From NCBI RefSeq assembly GCF_008011665.1, contig NZ_VOWJ01000014.1, forward strand, positions 1 to 64,000: a stretch of 64,000 bases of DNA, in the 5' to 3' direction. This DNA comes from Campylobacter volucris (GTDB taxonomy: Bacteria; Campylobacterota; Campylobacteria; Campylobacterales; Campylobacteraceae). Below are positions 55,933-64,000 of the stretch, piece after piece; position 1 is the stretch's first letter, and the number at the start of each line of letters is the position of its first letter. The notes beneath the pieces were generated by a model. It was not told the DNA's origin and searched no databases. It was given only the letters and a program-made list of their open reading frames with translations. The translations under genes were made by a program, and so were the position numbers.

Positions 55933-56502
55933 ATGGCTTCTTATGGAATGGGAGATTTGAAAAAAGGTTTAAAGATTGAAATTGATGGAATTCCTTTTAA
56001 GATTGTAGAATATCAACATGTAAAGCCAGGTAAAGGACCTGCTTTTGTTCGTATTAAAATTAAATCTTTTATTGATGGTAAGGTTTTAGAAAAAACTTTC
56101 CATGCAGGAGATAAATGCGAATCTCCAAATTTAGAAGAAAAACAAATGCAATATTTATACGATGATGGTGAAAATTGTCAGTTTATGGACACTCAAACTT
56201 ATGAGCAAGTAGCTATTAGCGAAGAAGATGTGGGTGAAGCTAAAAAATGGATGCTTGATGGAACTATGGTGGATGTTTTATTTCATAATGGAAAAGCAAT
56301 TGGTGTTGAGGTTCCACAAGTGATGGAATTAAAAATCATCGAAACAGCTCCAAATTTTAAAGGTGACACTCAAGGATCAAATAAAAAACCAGCTACTTTA
56401 GAAACAGGAGCAGTGGTTCAAATTCCTTTTCATGTTTTAGAAGGAGAGCTTATACGTGTAGATACTGTGCGTGGAGAATATATAGAAAGAGTAAATAAAT
56501 AA
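55933..56502 (+). CDS. efp: Elongation factor P
   Basis: EF-P rescues ribosomes stalled on proline runs. The 189-residue protein has the three beta-barrel domains of the family; the tip loop that reaches the peptidyl centre is [10 protein letters not shown] with Lys34 at the place that is modified (beta-lysylation or similar) in many bacteria, rather than the Arg of the rhamnosylated type. The C-terminal domain ends [14 protein letters not shown] lies before the ATG. A 15-bp hairpin begins at the stop codon. Confidence 0.95.
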   Translation: MASYGMGDLKKGLKIEIDGIPFKIVEYQHVKPGKGPAFVRIKIKSFIDGKVLEKTFHAGDKCESPNLEEKQMQYLYDDGENCQFMDTQTYEQVAISEEDVGEAKKWMLDGTMVDVLFHNGKAIGVEVPQVMELKIIETAPNFKGDTQGSNKKPATLETGAVVQIPFHVLEGELIRVDTVRGEYIERVNK

Positions 56503-56538
56503 TAATTTTCCTTAAATTTTTTGTTTAAGGAAAATTAT
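56502..56538. terminator. Bidirectional terminator between efp and uvrB
   Basis: Perfect 15-bp arms at 56502-56516 (ATAATTTTCCTTAAA) and 56524-56538 flank a T-rich 7-base loop. The stop codons of the converging efp and uvrB lie at the outer ends of the stem, so the whole intergenic region is a single hairpin. Confidence 0.75.
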
Positions 56539-58508
56539 AAAGTTTTTAATTTATTGATTTCATCTCTAATCATTGCTGCTTTTTCAAATTCTAAATTTTT
56601 AGCAGCTTCTAGCATTTGTTTTCTTAGTTCTTTAATTATTTTTGCGCGTTCTTTAGCAGGCATTTTTTCTAATTCTTTACCTTTGCGATAAATTTCACTT
56701 TGATCAAAATCTTGTTTTAAACTTTCTTCTATATCTCTTTTTACTGAAGTTGGTGTGATTTTATGCTTTTTATTATAAGCTTCTTGTAAAGCCCTTCTTT
56801 CATTGGTTATATCTATGGCTTCTTGCATGGATTTTGTGATTTTTTGAGCAAAAAGTAGTACTTTTCCATTTATATTTCTAGCAGCCCTTCCCATAGTTTG
56901 AATGAGTGCTGTGGTGCTTCTTAAAAAGCCTTCTTTGTCTGCATCCATAATGGCTATTAAAGAAACTTCAGGTAAATCAAGTCCTTCTCTTAAAAGATTA
57001 ATTCCTATTAAAATATCAAAAGCACCATTTCTTAATCCTATGATAATTTCATTACGCTCTATAGCATCAATTTCTGAGTGCATGTATTTTACTTTTAAGC
57101 CAAGTTCTAGATAATATTTACTAAGCTCTTCAGCCATTTTTTTTGTTAAAACTGTGATTAAAACTCTTTCACCACGCTCTATAACTTTTTTAGCCTCATC
57201 GTATAAAATTTCTACTTGATTAGAGTTATCTTTGATTTCTATTTTTGGGTCTAAAAGTCCTGTTGGACGCATGATTTGATAAAAAACATTTTCTTTGCTA
57301 AGTTCAAGTTCAAGGGGAGCTGGAGTTGCTGAAACAAATAAAAATTTACAATTTTTATTAATAAATTCATCAAACATCAAAGGACGATTATCTAAAGCGC
57401 TAGGCAAACGAAAACCATAATCAACCAAAACTTGCTTTCTACTTCTATCCCCTGCAAACATACCACGAAATTGTGGCAAAGATACGTGGCTTTCATCTAC
57501 AATCACCAAAAAATCTTGATTTTTAATAGCAAAATAATCAAAAAGCGTATAAGGAGTATCACCGCTTTTAAGCCCTGTTAAATGTAGTGCGTAATTTTCT
57601 ATACCTTTGCACATTCCAGTGCTTTCTAGCATTTCAATATCAAATTCAACTCTTTGTTTTAATCTTTGATATTCTACTAATTTATTTTCATTTTCAAAAT
57701 ATGCTAAGCGTTTGTTAAGTTCAGCTTTAATGCCTTTAATAGCTTCTTTTAGCCTAGTTTGTGTGACACTAAATTGACTTGTAGGATAAAGTATAAATTT
57801 TTTTAAATCCCTACCTTTTTTATTTTCTAATACATTGTAATGATACATAGCCTCAAGCTCATCGCCAAAAAATTCAAGTCTAATTGCCTCATCTTCATAA
57901 TAGGCTGGATATATATCAACTATATCTCCATTTACTCTAAAATCAGCCCTATCAAAGAAATTATCATTGCGTTTATAACCCATATCTACAAGTTTTTTTA
58001 GGAGTTCTTTTTGTGAAATTTGCATATTTAATTCTAAAATCAAAACCATACCTACATACTCGCTAGGATTACCCAAGCCATAATTTGCTGAAACACTAGC
58101 TATGCATATTACATCATCATAGCTTAACAATGAAGCACTAGCGCTAAGTCTTAATCTTTCTAAGTCTTCATTAGTAGAGCTATCTTTTTCTATAAAAATA
58201 TCAGTTCTTGGTATGTAAGCTTCTGGTTGATAATAATCATAATAGCTTATAAAATATTCCACATGATTTTTTGAAAAAAATCCTTTAAATTCACTAAAAA
58301 GTTGAGCACATAAGCTTTTATTATGACTCATTATCAAAGTAGGCATATTTAAATTTTTAATTATATTTGCCATGCTAAAAGTTTTTCCACTTCCTGTAAC
58401 ACCTAGCAAGGTTTGATATTTATTTCCATTTTTGATACTTTTTACTATGCCATCTATGGCTTGTTGTTGATCAGGACTTGGCTTAAAATTACTTGTAAGT
58501 TCAAACAT
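56535..58508 (-). CDS. uvrB: Excinuclease ABC subunit B
   Basis: UvrB checks damaged DNA after UvrA loading and prepares incision by UvrC. The 657 residues have Walker [16 protein letters not shown] near 35, the DNA-binding beta-hairpin [12 protein letters not shown] near 90, [11 protein letters not shown] as Walker B, helicase motifs through MGRAARN, and a C-terminal UVR motif ([18 protein letters not shown]). The ATG at 58508 begins [13 protein letters not shown] as in most UvrB and follows AGGA by six bases; an upstream ATG at 58532 would add eight residues. Confidence 0.95.
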   Translation of the reverse strand: MFELTSNFKPSPDQQQAIDGIVKSIKNGNKYQTLLGVTGSGKTFSMANIIKNLNMPTLIMSHNKSLCAQLFSEFKGFFSKNHVEYFISYYDYYQPEAYIPRTDIFIEKDSSTNEDLERLRLSASASLLSYDDVICIASVSANYGLGNPSEYVGMVLILELNMQISQKELLKKLVDMGYKRNDNFFDRADFRVNGDIVDIYPAYYEDEAIRLEFFGDELEAMYHYNVLENKKGRDLKKFILYPTSQFSVTQTRLKEAIKGIKAELNKRLAYFENENKLVEYQRLKQRVEFDIEMLESTGMCKGIENYALHLTGLKSGDTPYTLFDYFAIKNQDFLVIVDESHVSLPQFRGMFAGDRSRKQVLVDYGFRLPSALDNRPLMFDEFINKNCKFLFVSATPAPLELELSKENVFYQIMRPTGLLDPKIEIKDNSNQVEILYDEAKKVIERGERVLITVLTKKMAEELSKYYLELGLKVKYMHSEIDAIERNEIIIGLRNGAFDILIGINLLREGLDLPEVSLIAIMDADKEGFLRSTTALIQTMGRAARNINGKVLLFAQKITKSMQEAIDITNERRALQEAYNKKHKITPTSVKRDIEESLKQDFDQSEIYRKGKELEKMPAKERAKIIKELRKQMLEAAKNLEFEKAAMIRDEINKLKTL

Positions 58509-58632
58509 ATAATTTCCTAAGAATATTTTCATAAATTTTATACAAAATTTTTTGTAAAAATTTGAATTTTAAAAGAAAAAGCTATGCAAAATTAAATTTT
58601 TTTTTGTTACAATTAAACATTTAAAATACTCT

Positions 58633-58638
58633 TATAAT
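58633..58638 (+). promoter_or_regulatory. -10 box for the coiled-coil/ZapA-like/pseudopilin/priA run
   Basis: TATAAT lies 22 bases before the ATG at 58660, downstream of T-rich stretches including a T9 run near 58607. It is divergent from uvrB and heads four closely packed genes. Confidence 0.55.
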
Positions 58639-58659
58639 TAAAATCAAAAAGGCAAAATT

Positions 58660-58890
58660 ATGTATGATGAAAAAATTATCAATACTATGACAGACAAGGT
58701 AAATGAGTTGATTGAAAAATACAATGAAGTGTGTGAAGCAAATGAAAATTTAAGAAATGAATTAGTTAGCGTAAAAGCACAAAATGAAGCAAAAAGTAAT
58801 CAAATCGCTCGCTTAGAAGAAGAATTAAAATCACGCAATGCTCAAAGTGAAGATATCTTCAAAAAAATAGAGGCTGTTCTTGGCAAATAA
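58660..58890 (+). CDS. Small coiled-coil protein, ZapB-like by size and context
   Basis: A 76-residue protein that is almost wholly one coiled coil (VNELIEKYNEVCEANENLRN and RLEEELKSRN), as in the cell-division factor ZapB (about 80 residues). It has no other domain. The next gene, overlapping by eleven bases, resembles ZapA, and ZapA-ZapB bind each other at the FtsZ ring in other bacteria. The link to division is an inference from size, coil and neighbour. It is conserved in place upstream of priA in Campylobacter as I recall. Confidence 0.75.
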   Translation: MYDEKIINTMTDKVNELIEKYNEVCEANENLRNELVSVKAQNEAKSNQIARLEEELKSRNAQSEDIFKKIEAVLGK

Positions 58891-59131
58891 TAACCAAAGA
58901 AAAGTTACAATCAATGTCTATGCTAAAGATTTTGTCGTAACTTGCAGTAATGAATTTGCTAATCATCTTGAAGATGAAATAGCTCTGATTTCAGGAGGAA
59001 CTGGGAAAATAGAGCTGGCAAATTTCATAAATGCTTTTATAAAACTTAGTTATGAAAACTATATTGTAAAAAAAGAATTAAATAAAATTATTACCACTAT
59101 AGATAAAGAAATCAAAGAAAATGCAATATAA
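58880..59131 (+). CDS. ZapA-like small protein
   Basis: An 83-residue protein starting at a TTG inside the previous gene. It begins with a short beta segment, KVTINVYAKDFVVTCSNE, followed by two helices, the second being long (LANFINAFIKLSYENYIVKK). ZapA, which cross-links FtsZ filaments, has the same layout: an I-x-I-x-G-x-x-Y-x-V strand and a long C-terminal helix. The expected Gly is replaced by Ala. The likeness is at the level of pattern only. It overlaps the pseudopilin gene by eleven bases. Confidence 0.65.
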   Translation: MANNNQRKVTINVYAKDFVVTCSNEFANHLEDEIALISGGTGKIELANFINAFIKLSYENYIVKKELNKIITTIDKEIKENAI

Positions 59132-59597
59132 AAAAGCTTTTACTTTAATAGAGCTTATTTTTTGCATGATTATTATAGCTATTTTATCAGCACTAGCTTA
59201 TCCTTATTTTTCATTTAACAAAATGGATGCGAAAATTATTCGTTTAAAAAGTGAAATTCAAATGATAAATTCATCTTTGGCGGTATTAAAAAATCAATTT
59301 GTATTTAATAAAAATGTGAATTTTCCAAAAGTTTTAGATGAAGCTTTGCCTAATATAGAAAATCAAAAACTTTTTTCTTGCTCTAATGAGCAAATTCAAG
59401 CATGTCTTAGTGGAAATTGTTGCTCTTATAGTGTTTTAGAACAAGCCATTGTTTCTAGTAAAAAAACATGGATGAAAATTGCAAATACCAAATATAGATA
59501 TTTTATCGATGCGAAAAAATATGTGGATTTTTCTTATGATAATCAAAAGGTATTTTTAGAGTGTGTTAGTTCAAATTGTAAGGATTATGGGCTTTGA
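59121..59597 (+). CDS. Type II pseudopilin-like protein
   Basis: A 158-residue protein with a class III signal peptide: a short charged leader (MQYKKA) and then FTLIELIFCMIIIAILSALA, where cleavage would leave Phe at the N-terminus and Glu at position 5. The rest is a small globular domain with four to six cysteines (CSNEQIQACLSGNCCS, CVSSNC) that may form disulfides. Campylobacter has no type IV pili but uses such pseudopilins in its Cts transformation system, so a part in DNA uptake is likely but not shown. It overlaps the priA start by four bases. Confidence 0.82.
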   Translation: MQYKKAFTLIELIFCMIIIAILSALAYPYFSFNKMDAKIIRLKSEIQMINSSLAVLKNQFVFNKNVNFPKVLDEALPNIENQKLFSCSNEQIQACLSGNCCSYSVLEQAIVSSKKTWMKIANTKYRYFIDAKKYVDFSYDNQKVFLECVSSNCKDYGL

Positions 59598-61438
59598 GAT
59601 ATTATGAGCTTGCTATAAAGGGGTATTATCTTGATACTTTAATCTATGAAAGTGATGAAAAAATTGAGCCTTTAAGCGAGGTTATAGTTGATCTTGCTAG
59701 AAAAAAAAATCTCAAAGCCATAATCTTAAAAGAATGTACAAAGCCAAATTTTAACACCCAAAAGATTAAAGAATTAACACTTAATAAAATTACTAATTTA
59801 CAATATGAGCTTGCTAAATTTATAGCTTATTATTATGCGAGTAAAATCGCTTTTGTCTTGGGAATGTTTGAAAGTACTACTTTTTATACTCAAACTAAAA
59901 AAATACACATAGAAAATTGTCCCAATTTAAATGCCAAGCAAAAACAAGCCTTAGAATTTATAAAAGATCATCAAAGTTCATTATTGTTTGGTGATACAGG
60001 TTGTGGAAAAACAGAAATTTATATATCTTTGATAAAAGAGTATTTAGAAAAAGGCAAACAAGTCTTGCTTTTAATGCCAGAAATTGCCCTAACTCCGCAA
60101 ATGGAAAAAAGATTAAAAGTATATTTTGAAGATAGTTTTTTCTTATGGCATTCTAAAATTTCTAAAAACAAAAAACAAGAGTGTTTAAAAAATTTAGCAA
60201 ATTCTAAAGCTCTTTTGGTAGCAGGAGCTAGATCTGCTTTGTTTTTGCCATTTGAGAATTTAGGGCTTATTATAGTTGATGAAGAACATGATAATTCTTA
60301 TAAAGCCAGTAATAATCCAAGAATTAATGCAAGAGATTTAGCGCTATTTTTAGCAAAGAAAAATGATATTAAAATACTTTTAGGTTCTGCCACCCCTAGT
60401 GTTTCTAGTTTTTATAAACATCCAGTTTATAGACTAAAAGGGACATTTTTTGAAAGTAAAAAAGAGTTTTTATATGATGAAAGTGAGCTTAGTGTATCTT
60501 CTAAATTGCTTTTAGAGCTAAGAAGCACTTTGAAAGAAAAAAAACAAGCAGTTGTATTTTTGCCTACAAGGGCAAATTTTAGGCAAATTTTATGTAAAGA
60601 TTGTGCTAATACCATTAAATGTCCATTTTGTTCTGTTGCGCTAAGTTTGCATAAAAATAAAAATGCTTTGAAATGTCATTATTGTAATTTTACAAAAGAG
60701 ATTGATAAATATTGTCCAACTTGTAAAGGCAATATGTTAGAAGCTAGGAAAATGGGAACAGCACAGCTTCGTGAATATTTGCAAGAGCAATTAAGTGAAT
60801 TTAATGCTGTAATTAGGCAATTTGATAGTGATGAAATTAGTAGTGTAAAAAAGCTAAATACTATTTTAAAAGAATTTAATCAGCAAAAAATAGATATTTT
60901 AGTAGGCACTTCTATGCTTGCTAAAGGGCATGATTATCATAATGTAAATTTAAGTGTGATTTTGGGTTTGGATGAGTATTTATTTAGACCAAATTTCAAA
61001 GCTTTGGAAGAAACCTTAGCTTTAGCTATGCAAGTAGCAGGAAGATCTGGTAGAAAAGGGTGTGGAAAAGTTCTTTTGCAAACTAAAAATAAAGTCTTTT
61101 TTGAAAAATATATACAAGATTATGATAGTTTTTTAGAAGATGAATTAAACGCAAGGAAGCGGCTTTATCCGCCGTTTAAAAGGCTTTTAAGATTAATAAT
61201 TGAAGATGAACATCAAGTCAATGCGATACAAATTTGTGAAAAAATGCTTGAATTTTGCCAAATGAATGAGGTTGAAATAGTAGGAAGCGGTGCTTGTGCT
61301 ATTGAAATGCTTCATAAAAAATGGAGATTTTATGTATTAGTGCGAAGTAAAGATTATTTTAATTTAGTCAAAATAGAACATTTTGCACTAAATTTTAAAA
61401 ATATAATTTGCGATATAGATCCAATTGATTTTAGTTAA
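59594..61438 (+). CDS. priA: Primosomal protein N' (PriA helicase)
   Basis: PriA reloads DnaB at stalled forks. The 614-residue protein has a 3'-DNA-binding domain (1-100), Walker A LLFGDTGCGKTEIY near 131, the DEEHDNSYK box, and two zinc sites in CKDCANTIKCPFC and CHYCNFTKEIDKYCPTC near 340-380. MQVAGRSGRKG is helicase motif VI. It is shorter than the E. coli enzyme (732), as in other epsilonproteobacteria. The start is a TTG at 59594 overlapping the pseudopilin stop. It converges with the DUF2972 gene, overlapping by eight bases. Confidence 0.93.
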   Translation: MRYYELAIKGYYLDTLIYESDEKIEPLSEVIVDLARKKNLKAIILKECTKPNFNTQKIKELTLNKITNLQYELAKFIAYYYASKIAFVLGMFESTTFYTQTKKIHIENCPNLNAKQKQALEFIKDHQSSLLFGDTGCGKTEIYISLIKEYLEKGKQVLLLMPEIALTPQMEKRLKVYFEDSFFLWHSKISKNKKQECLKNLANSKALLVAGARSALFLPFENLGLIIVDEEHDNSYKASNNPRINARDLALFLAKKNDIKILLGSATPSVSSFYKHPVYRLKGTFFESKKEFLYDESELSVSSKLLLELRSTLKEKKQAVVFLPTRANFRQILCKDCANTIKCPFCSVALSLHKNKNALKCHYCNFTKEIDKYCPTCKGNMLEARKMGTAQLREYLQEQLSEFNAVIRQFDSDEISSVKKLNTILKEFNQQKIDILVGTSMLAKGHDYHNVNLSVILGLDEYLFRPNFKALEETLALAMQVAGRSGRKGCGKVLLQTKNKVFFEKYIQDYDSFLEDELNARKRLYPPFKRLLRLIIEDEHQVNAIQICEKMLEFCQMNEVEIVGSGACAIEMLHKKWRFYVLVRSKDYFNLVKIEHFALNFKNIICDIDPIDFS

Positions 61439-62723
61439 AAAAATTTTTAAATTCTTGGTAATAACTCCAAGATTTTACTATATCAGGGCGCACTTTTTTG
61501 ATATGGATTAATTCTTTATCTAGTATATCTTTAAGTTTATTTTTGGCTTTTTCATTGTTTTTAAGATAATCTAGCACTTCCTCTTCTTTCATTAAATTTG
61601 CTTCTGTGTAATCTACAACTTCTTTAATAGCATCTAAAAAATTGGATAAATATTGTTTGATATTTTTATAATTTTTGTGATTTAACAATTGATCTATTTT
61701 GGTTTTGTCAATATAAATTCCAATGTTATTTTTAAGGTCATTGTTGCTGATATGTGAGAAAATGTTTATTTGTTCATTATTGTTATGGTATCTATTGATA
61801 GTTAAATTAATTTTATCATCTACTTTAAAATTTAAAGGAAGTAAATATCTAATATAACCTCTAAATTCTTTTCTTTCAAGAATATTTTTATCATTATGGG
61901 GGGGGGTAAAATGAAATTGATTTGCTAATTTGGTCAAAGTGTTATAAACTTTATTTGTTTTGAGATCTTGCATATCTATATAGACAATTTTGCTTGTATC
62001 GATTTTATCAAGCAAGGCGTGCATTATAAAAGTATTTTCCAATAAAGTTTCAAAATTATCCTTCATATAAGTTTTATTTGGTTTTAAAAAATCAATATAT
62101 TCTTGGAAATTAAAATTTAAATCAAAATTTGGGTTATAATTTCTTTGAACTTTACTCCAATCTCTTCCATAAGAATGTCTTAATAAAGATATAGGATCTC
62201 TTGTTTGGATTAATATTGGTATATCGGGATTTATTAAATTTAAATATTTATCTAGGTTTAAGACATTAGTTTCAGATATATTAATAGCAACTTGAGAATA
62301 TGTAAGCAAAGATATAAAATTTAAACTATATCTATAGCATCCATCATTTGGAAGCACCCAAGATGCAGGACAATACACATTGCACAACTCATTAAGCAAA
62401 GTTAAAAAAGCAGCAGCACCAACACCATGAGGTGATATATAAACAAATTTTGCATTTTCTAAAGGGATATTTAAGTTCCAAGCTAAATTGGCGCAATACT
62501 CACTAGGTTCTATATCTATATTTTTAGGATTTATTAATGGTGGATAAGGATTATTTTTATATTGTTTAAATTCATTGCAATTAAGCCAAGTTACAATATG
62601 AGTGATGTTGTCTAAGATAAATTTTTGAAAAGTTTCACTTTGATTATTTTTTAAGGTGTTTAATAACAAATTTGCTTTTTTACTATCTAAGTTAGTAGAT
62701 AAAAAATTAAGTAAATTTTGCAT
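61431..62723 (-). CDS. DUF2972-family protein (possible CipA counterpart), phase variable
   Basis: A 430-residue protein of the Campylobacter family with the DUF2972 C-terminus: KEEEVLDYLKNNEKAKNKLK and DKELIHIKKVRPDIVKSW. A segment with IPILIQTRDPISLLRHSYGR resembles sulfotransferase-like nucleotide-binding folds. It lies between priA and ispG, where C. jejuni has cj0685c (cipA, a phase-variable gene linked to cell invasion). A C9 tract on the coding strand (61906-61898) near residue 273 keeps the frame open here; slippage would remove the C-terminal third. There is no signal peptide or membrane helix. Function unproven; a transferase acting on surface sugars is a guess. Confidence 0.8.
   Translation of the reverse strand: MQNLLNFLSTNLDSKKANLLLNTLKNNQSETFQKFILDNITHIVTWLNCNEFKQYKNNPYPPLINPKNIDIEPSEYCANLAWNLNIPLENAKFVYISPHGVGAAAFLTLLNELCNVYCPASWVLPNDGCYRYSLNFISLLTYSQVAINISETNVLNLDKYLNLINPDIPILIQTRDPISLLRHSYGRDWSKVQRNYNPNFDLNFNFQEYIDFLKPNKTYMKDNFETLLENTFIMHALLDKIDTSKIVYIDMQDLKTNKVYNTLTKLANQFHFTPPHNDKNILERKEFRGYIRYLLPLNFKVDDKINLTINRYHNNNEQINIFSHISNNDLKNNIGIYIDKTKIDQLLNHKNYKNIKQYLSNFLDAIKEVVDYTEANLMKEEEVLDYLKNNEKAKNKLKDILDKELIHIKKVRPDIVKSWSYYQEFKNFFN
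61898..61906 (-). repeat. Poly-C tract (C9 on the coding strand) in the DUF2972 gene
   Basis: Nine G on the + strand, nine C on the coding strand, encoding T-P-P-H at the boundary of the C-terminal domain. It is the fourth tract of exactly nine in the window and is also in the ON frame. Confidence 0.92.
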
Positions 62724-62796
62724 ATTAAATCCTTAGTGTTTTTTGATTTTAAATAAAATATTATAAAATTATATAAAAATATTATTAGAGTAAGTT

Positions 62797-63861
62797 ATGA
62801 AAAGATACAAAACAAGACAAATCAAAGTAGGTGATGTTTTAATAGGTGGTGATGCACCAATTTCTGTGCAATCTATGCTTTTTACAAAAACAAGAGATAT
62901 TGAAGGTTCTTTAGAGCAGTTAAATAGACTTTATTTTGCTGGAGCTAATATAGTTCGCTTGGCATGTTTAGACATGGCCGATGCAAGAGCTTTAAAAGAG
63001 ATAAAAGCACAAAGCCCATTGCCTTTGATAGTCGATATACATTTTAATCATAAATTAGCTATATATTGTGCTGAATTTATAGATGGTATTAGAATAAACC
63101 CAGGTAATATAGGCTCTAAAGAAAATATAAAAGAAGTGGTTAATGCTTGTAAGCAAAGACAAATTCCAATACGCATAGGTATAAACCATGGTTCTATAGA
63201 AAAGCAATTTTCTGATAAATATGGTTACAATATAGAAGCCATGCTAGAAAGTGCAAAATATAATATAAAATTATTAGAAGATTTTAACTTTTTTGATATA
63301 AAAATTTCTATGAAAACTTCAGATACTCAAAAAACCATAGAAGCTTATGAAAGACTTCGCCCGCTTTGTGATTATCCTTTTCATTTAGGGGTAACTGAAG
63401 CTGGAACTAAATTTCATAGTACTATAAAAAGTTCTATAGCGCTTGGAAATTTACTTTTAAAAGGTATAGGTGATACTATGAGAGTTTCCATGACAGGAGA
63501 ACTTGAAGAAGAAATTCGTGTAGCAAGAGCTATTTTACAAGATAGTGGAGTTCAAAAAAGTGGAGTAAATATCATATCTTGTCCAACCTGTGGAAGAATA
63601 CAAAGTGATTTAATAAAAGCTATAAAAATAGTAGAAGAAAAAACAAAGCATATAAAAGAGCCATTAAATATTAGTGTTATGGGTTGTGTGGTAAATGCAT
63701 TGGGTGAAGCAAAAGGAGCTGATGTGGCTATAGCTTTTGGCAAAAATCAAGGTTTGGTTATAAGACATGGAGAAGTGGTGGCAAAGCTTAAAGAAGGTGA
63801 GCTTGTAGATAGATTTTTACTTGAAGTAGAAGATGAAGTTAAAATAAGATCTAAAGGCTAA
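62797..63861 (+). CDS. ispG: 4-hydroxy-3-methylbut-2-en-1-yl diphosphate synthase
   Basis: IspG is the iron-sulfur enzyme before IspH in the MEP pathway of isoprenoid synthesis. The 354 residues start with [20 protein letters not shown] and [12 protein letters not shown]; a TIM barrel occupies 1-250 with [10 protein letters not shown]. The cluster cysteines are in [13 protein letters not shown] and [15 protein letters not shown] near the end. A weak AGAG ribosome site precedes the ATG. Its stop overlaps that of a converging partial gene. Confidence 0.95.
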   Translation: MKRYKTRQIKVGDVLIGGDAPISVQSMLFTKTRDIEGSLEQLNRLYFAGANIVRLACLDMADARALKEIKAQSPLPLIVDIHFNHKLAIYCAEFIDGIRINPGNIGSKENIKEVVNACKQRQIPIRIGINHGSIEKQFSDKYGYNIEAMLESAKYNIKLLEDFNFFDIKISMKTSDTQKTIEAYERLRPLCDYPFHLGVTEAGTKFHSTIKSSIALGNLLLKGIGDTMRVSMTGELEEEIRVARAILQDSGVQKSGVNIISCPTCGRIQSDLIKAIKIVEEKTKHIKEPLNISVMGCVVNALGEAKGADVAIAFGKNQGLVIRHGEVVAKLKEGELVDRFLLEVEDEVKIRSKG

Positions 63862-64000
63862 ATTAAAGTTAAATTCTTTTTTAACTCTTGTAGTTTTTTT
63901 GAAATTTTTACTTTGTAAGTGCTTGGATTTTTTAATCTTTTATGTGAAGATTTCAAACTTTGAATATTTTTTTTATAAAAATTTTGTATAAAAGATAAAT
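63858..64000 (-). CDS. Unidentified protein, C-terminal 46 residues only
   Basis: A frame on the reverse strand is open from the window edge to a TAG at 63860-63858. The tail is Lys-rich, with [20 protein letters not shown] and [15 protein letters not shown], predicted helical and basic. I do not recognise it. It does not look like the FlgH that lies beyond ispG in C. jejuni. The stop overlaps that of ispG, which is typical of tightly packed converging genes and favours a real gene, but the piece is short. Confidence 0.4.
   Translation of the reverse strand, partial: LSFIQNFYKKNIQSLKSSHKRLKNPSTYKVKISKKLQELKKNLTLI

Noticed and set aside
58607-58615. T9 run as a phase-variable promoter spacer
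   Set aside because: T runs are common in this AT-rich genome, and the TATAAT at 58633 is the probable -10 with no clear -35 whose spacing the run would set.
1-64000. CRISPR arrays, rRNA genes, insertion sequences or prophage
   Set aside because: No regularly spaced repeats, rRNA-like segments, transposases or integrases were seen on either strand; the only RNA gene found is tRNA-Leu.

Overview
The window is low-GC chromosomal DNA of a thermotolerant Campylobacter. The case rests on gene content and order: uvrB to priA to ispG, pheS-pheT-aroA-ispH-rpsA-serA, atpE next to tandem sodium:neurotransmitter-symporter-type transporters and then pycB-pckA, and gatB-gpsA-dihydroorotase-like all follow, as far as I recall, the arrangement in C. 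jejuni. Further support comes from poly-G tracts of nine in surface-sugar genes, a GT42 sialyltransferase, Maf proteins and a DUF2972 protein. Three tandem transporters and several local differences from C. jejuni suggest a relative such as the C. lari group; the species is an inference.

Bases 1-14450 form a surface-carbohydrate island. It opens with the end of a cst sialyltransferase and neuB-neuC-neuA (CMP-N-acetylneuraminate supply for LOS). After a 13-bp inverted repeat comes a legionaminic-acid-type flagellar glycosylation operon (legB, legH-like, MaoC/PhaJ-like, legI, legG, ptmE, ptmF, legF, ptmA) ending in a maf gene. A reverse-strand GT2 glycosyltransferase and waaF close the island. 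The aminotransferase legC, expected beside legB, is absent and a hot-dog hydratase gene is present instead.

Bases 14450-31900 are mostly housekeeping: hup, cysM, dnaB, a decayed tpx, mgtE, an M23 peptidase, a PgbA-like exported protein, glcD, a YihY protein, comEC, a DedA protein, rny, a folate cyclo-ligase, a thioredoxin-like lipoprotein and ftsY. A second phase-variable maf sits between ftsY and radA. Bases 31900-46600 carry atpB, gatB, gpsA, an apparently non-catalytic dihydroorotase-like gene, a frameshifted PAS-PAS chemoreceptor, tRNA-Leu(GAG), atpE with an unusual structured leader, three NSS transporters with a 231-bp identical segment, pycB, pckA and a HIT protein. Bases 46600-64000 hold pheS-pheT-aroA-ispH-rpsA-serA, efp, uvrB, a small coiled-coil/ZapA-like pair, a pseudopilin, priA, a phase-variable DUF2972 protein, ispG and an unidentified partial gene.

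The recurring theme is phase variation. Four G9/C9 tracts lie in legH-like, maf-1, maf-2 and DUF2972 genes, and every one is in the open frame in this copy. Two poly-A tracts (A8 in maf-1, A7 in the chemoreceptor) instead break the frame between a well-placed start and the main body of the gene. The points most worth following up are the modified legionaminic pathway, the doubly interrupted maf-1, and a compact three-way-junction RNA predicted at the very 5' end of the atpE transcript.
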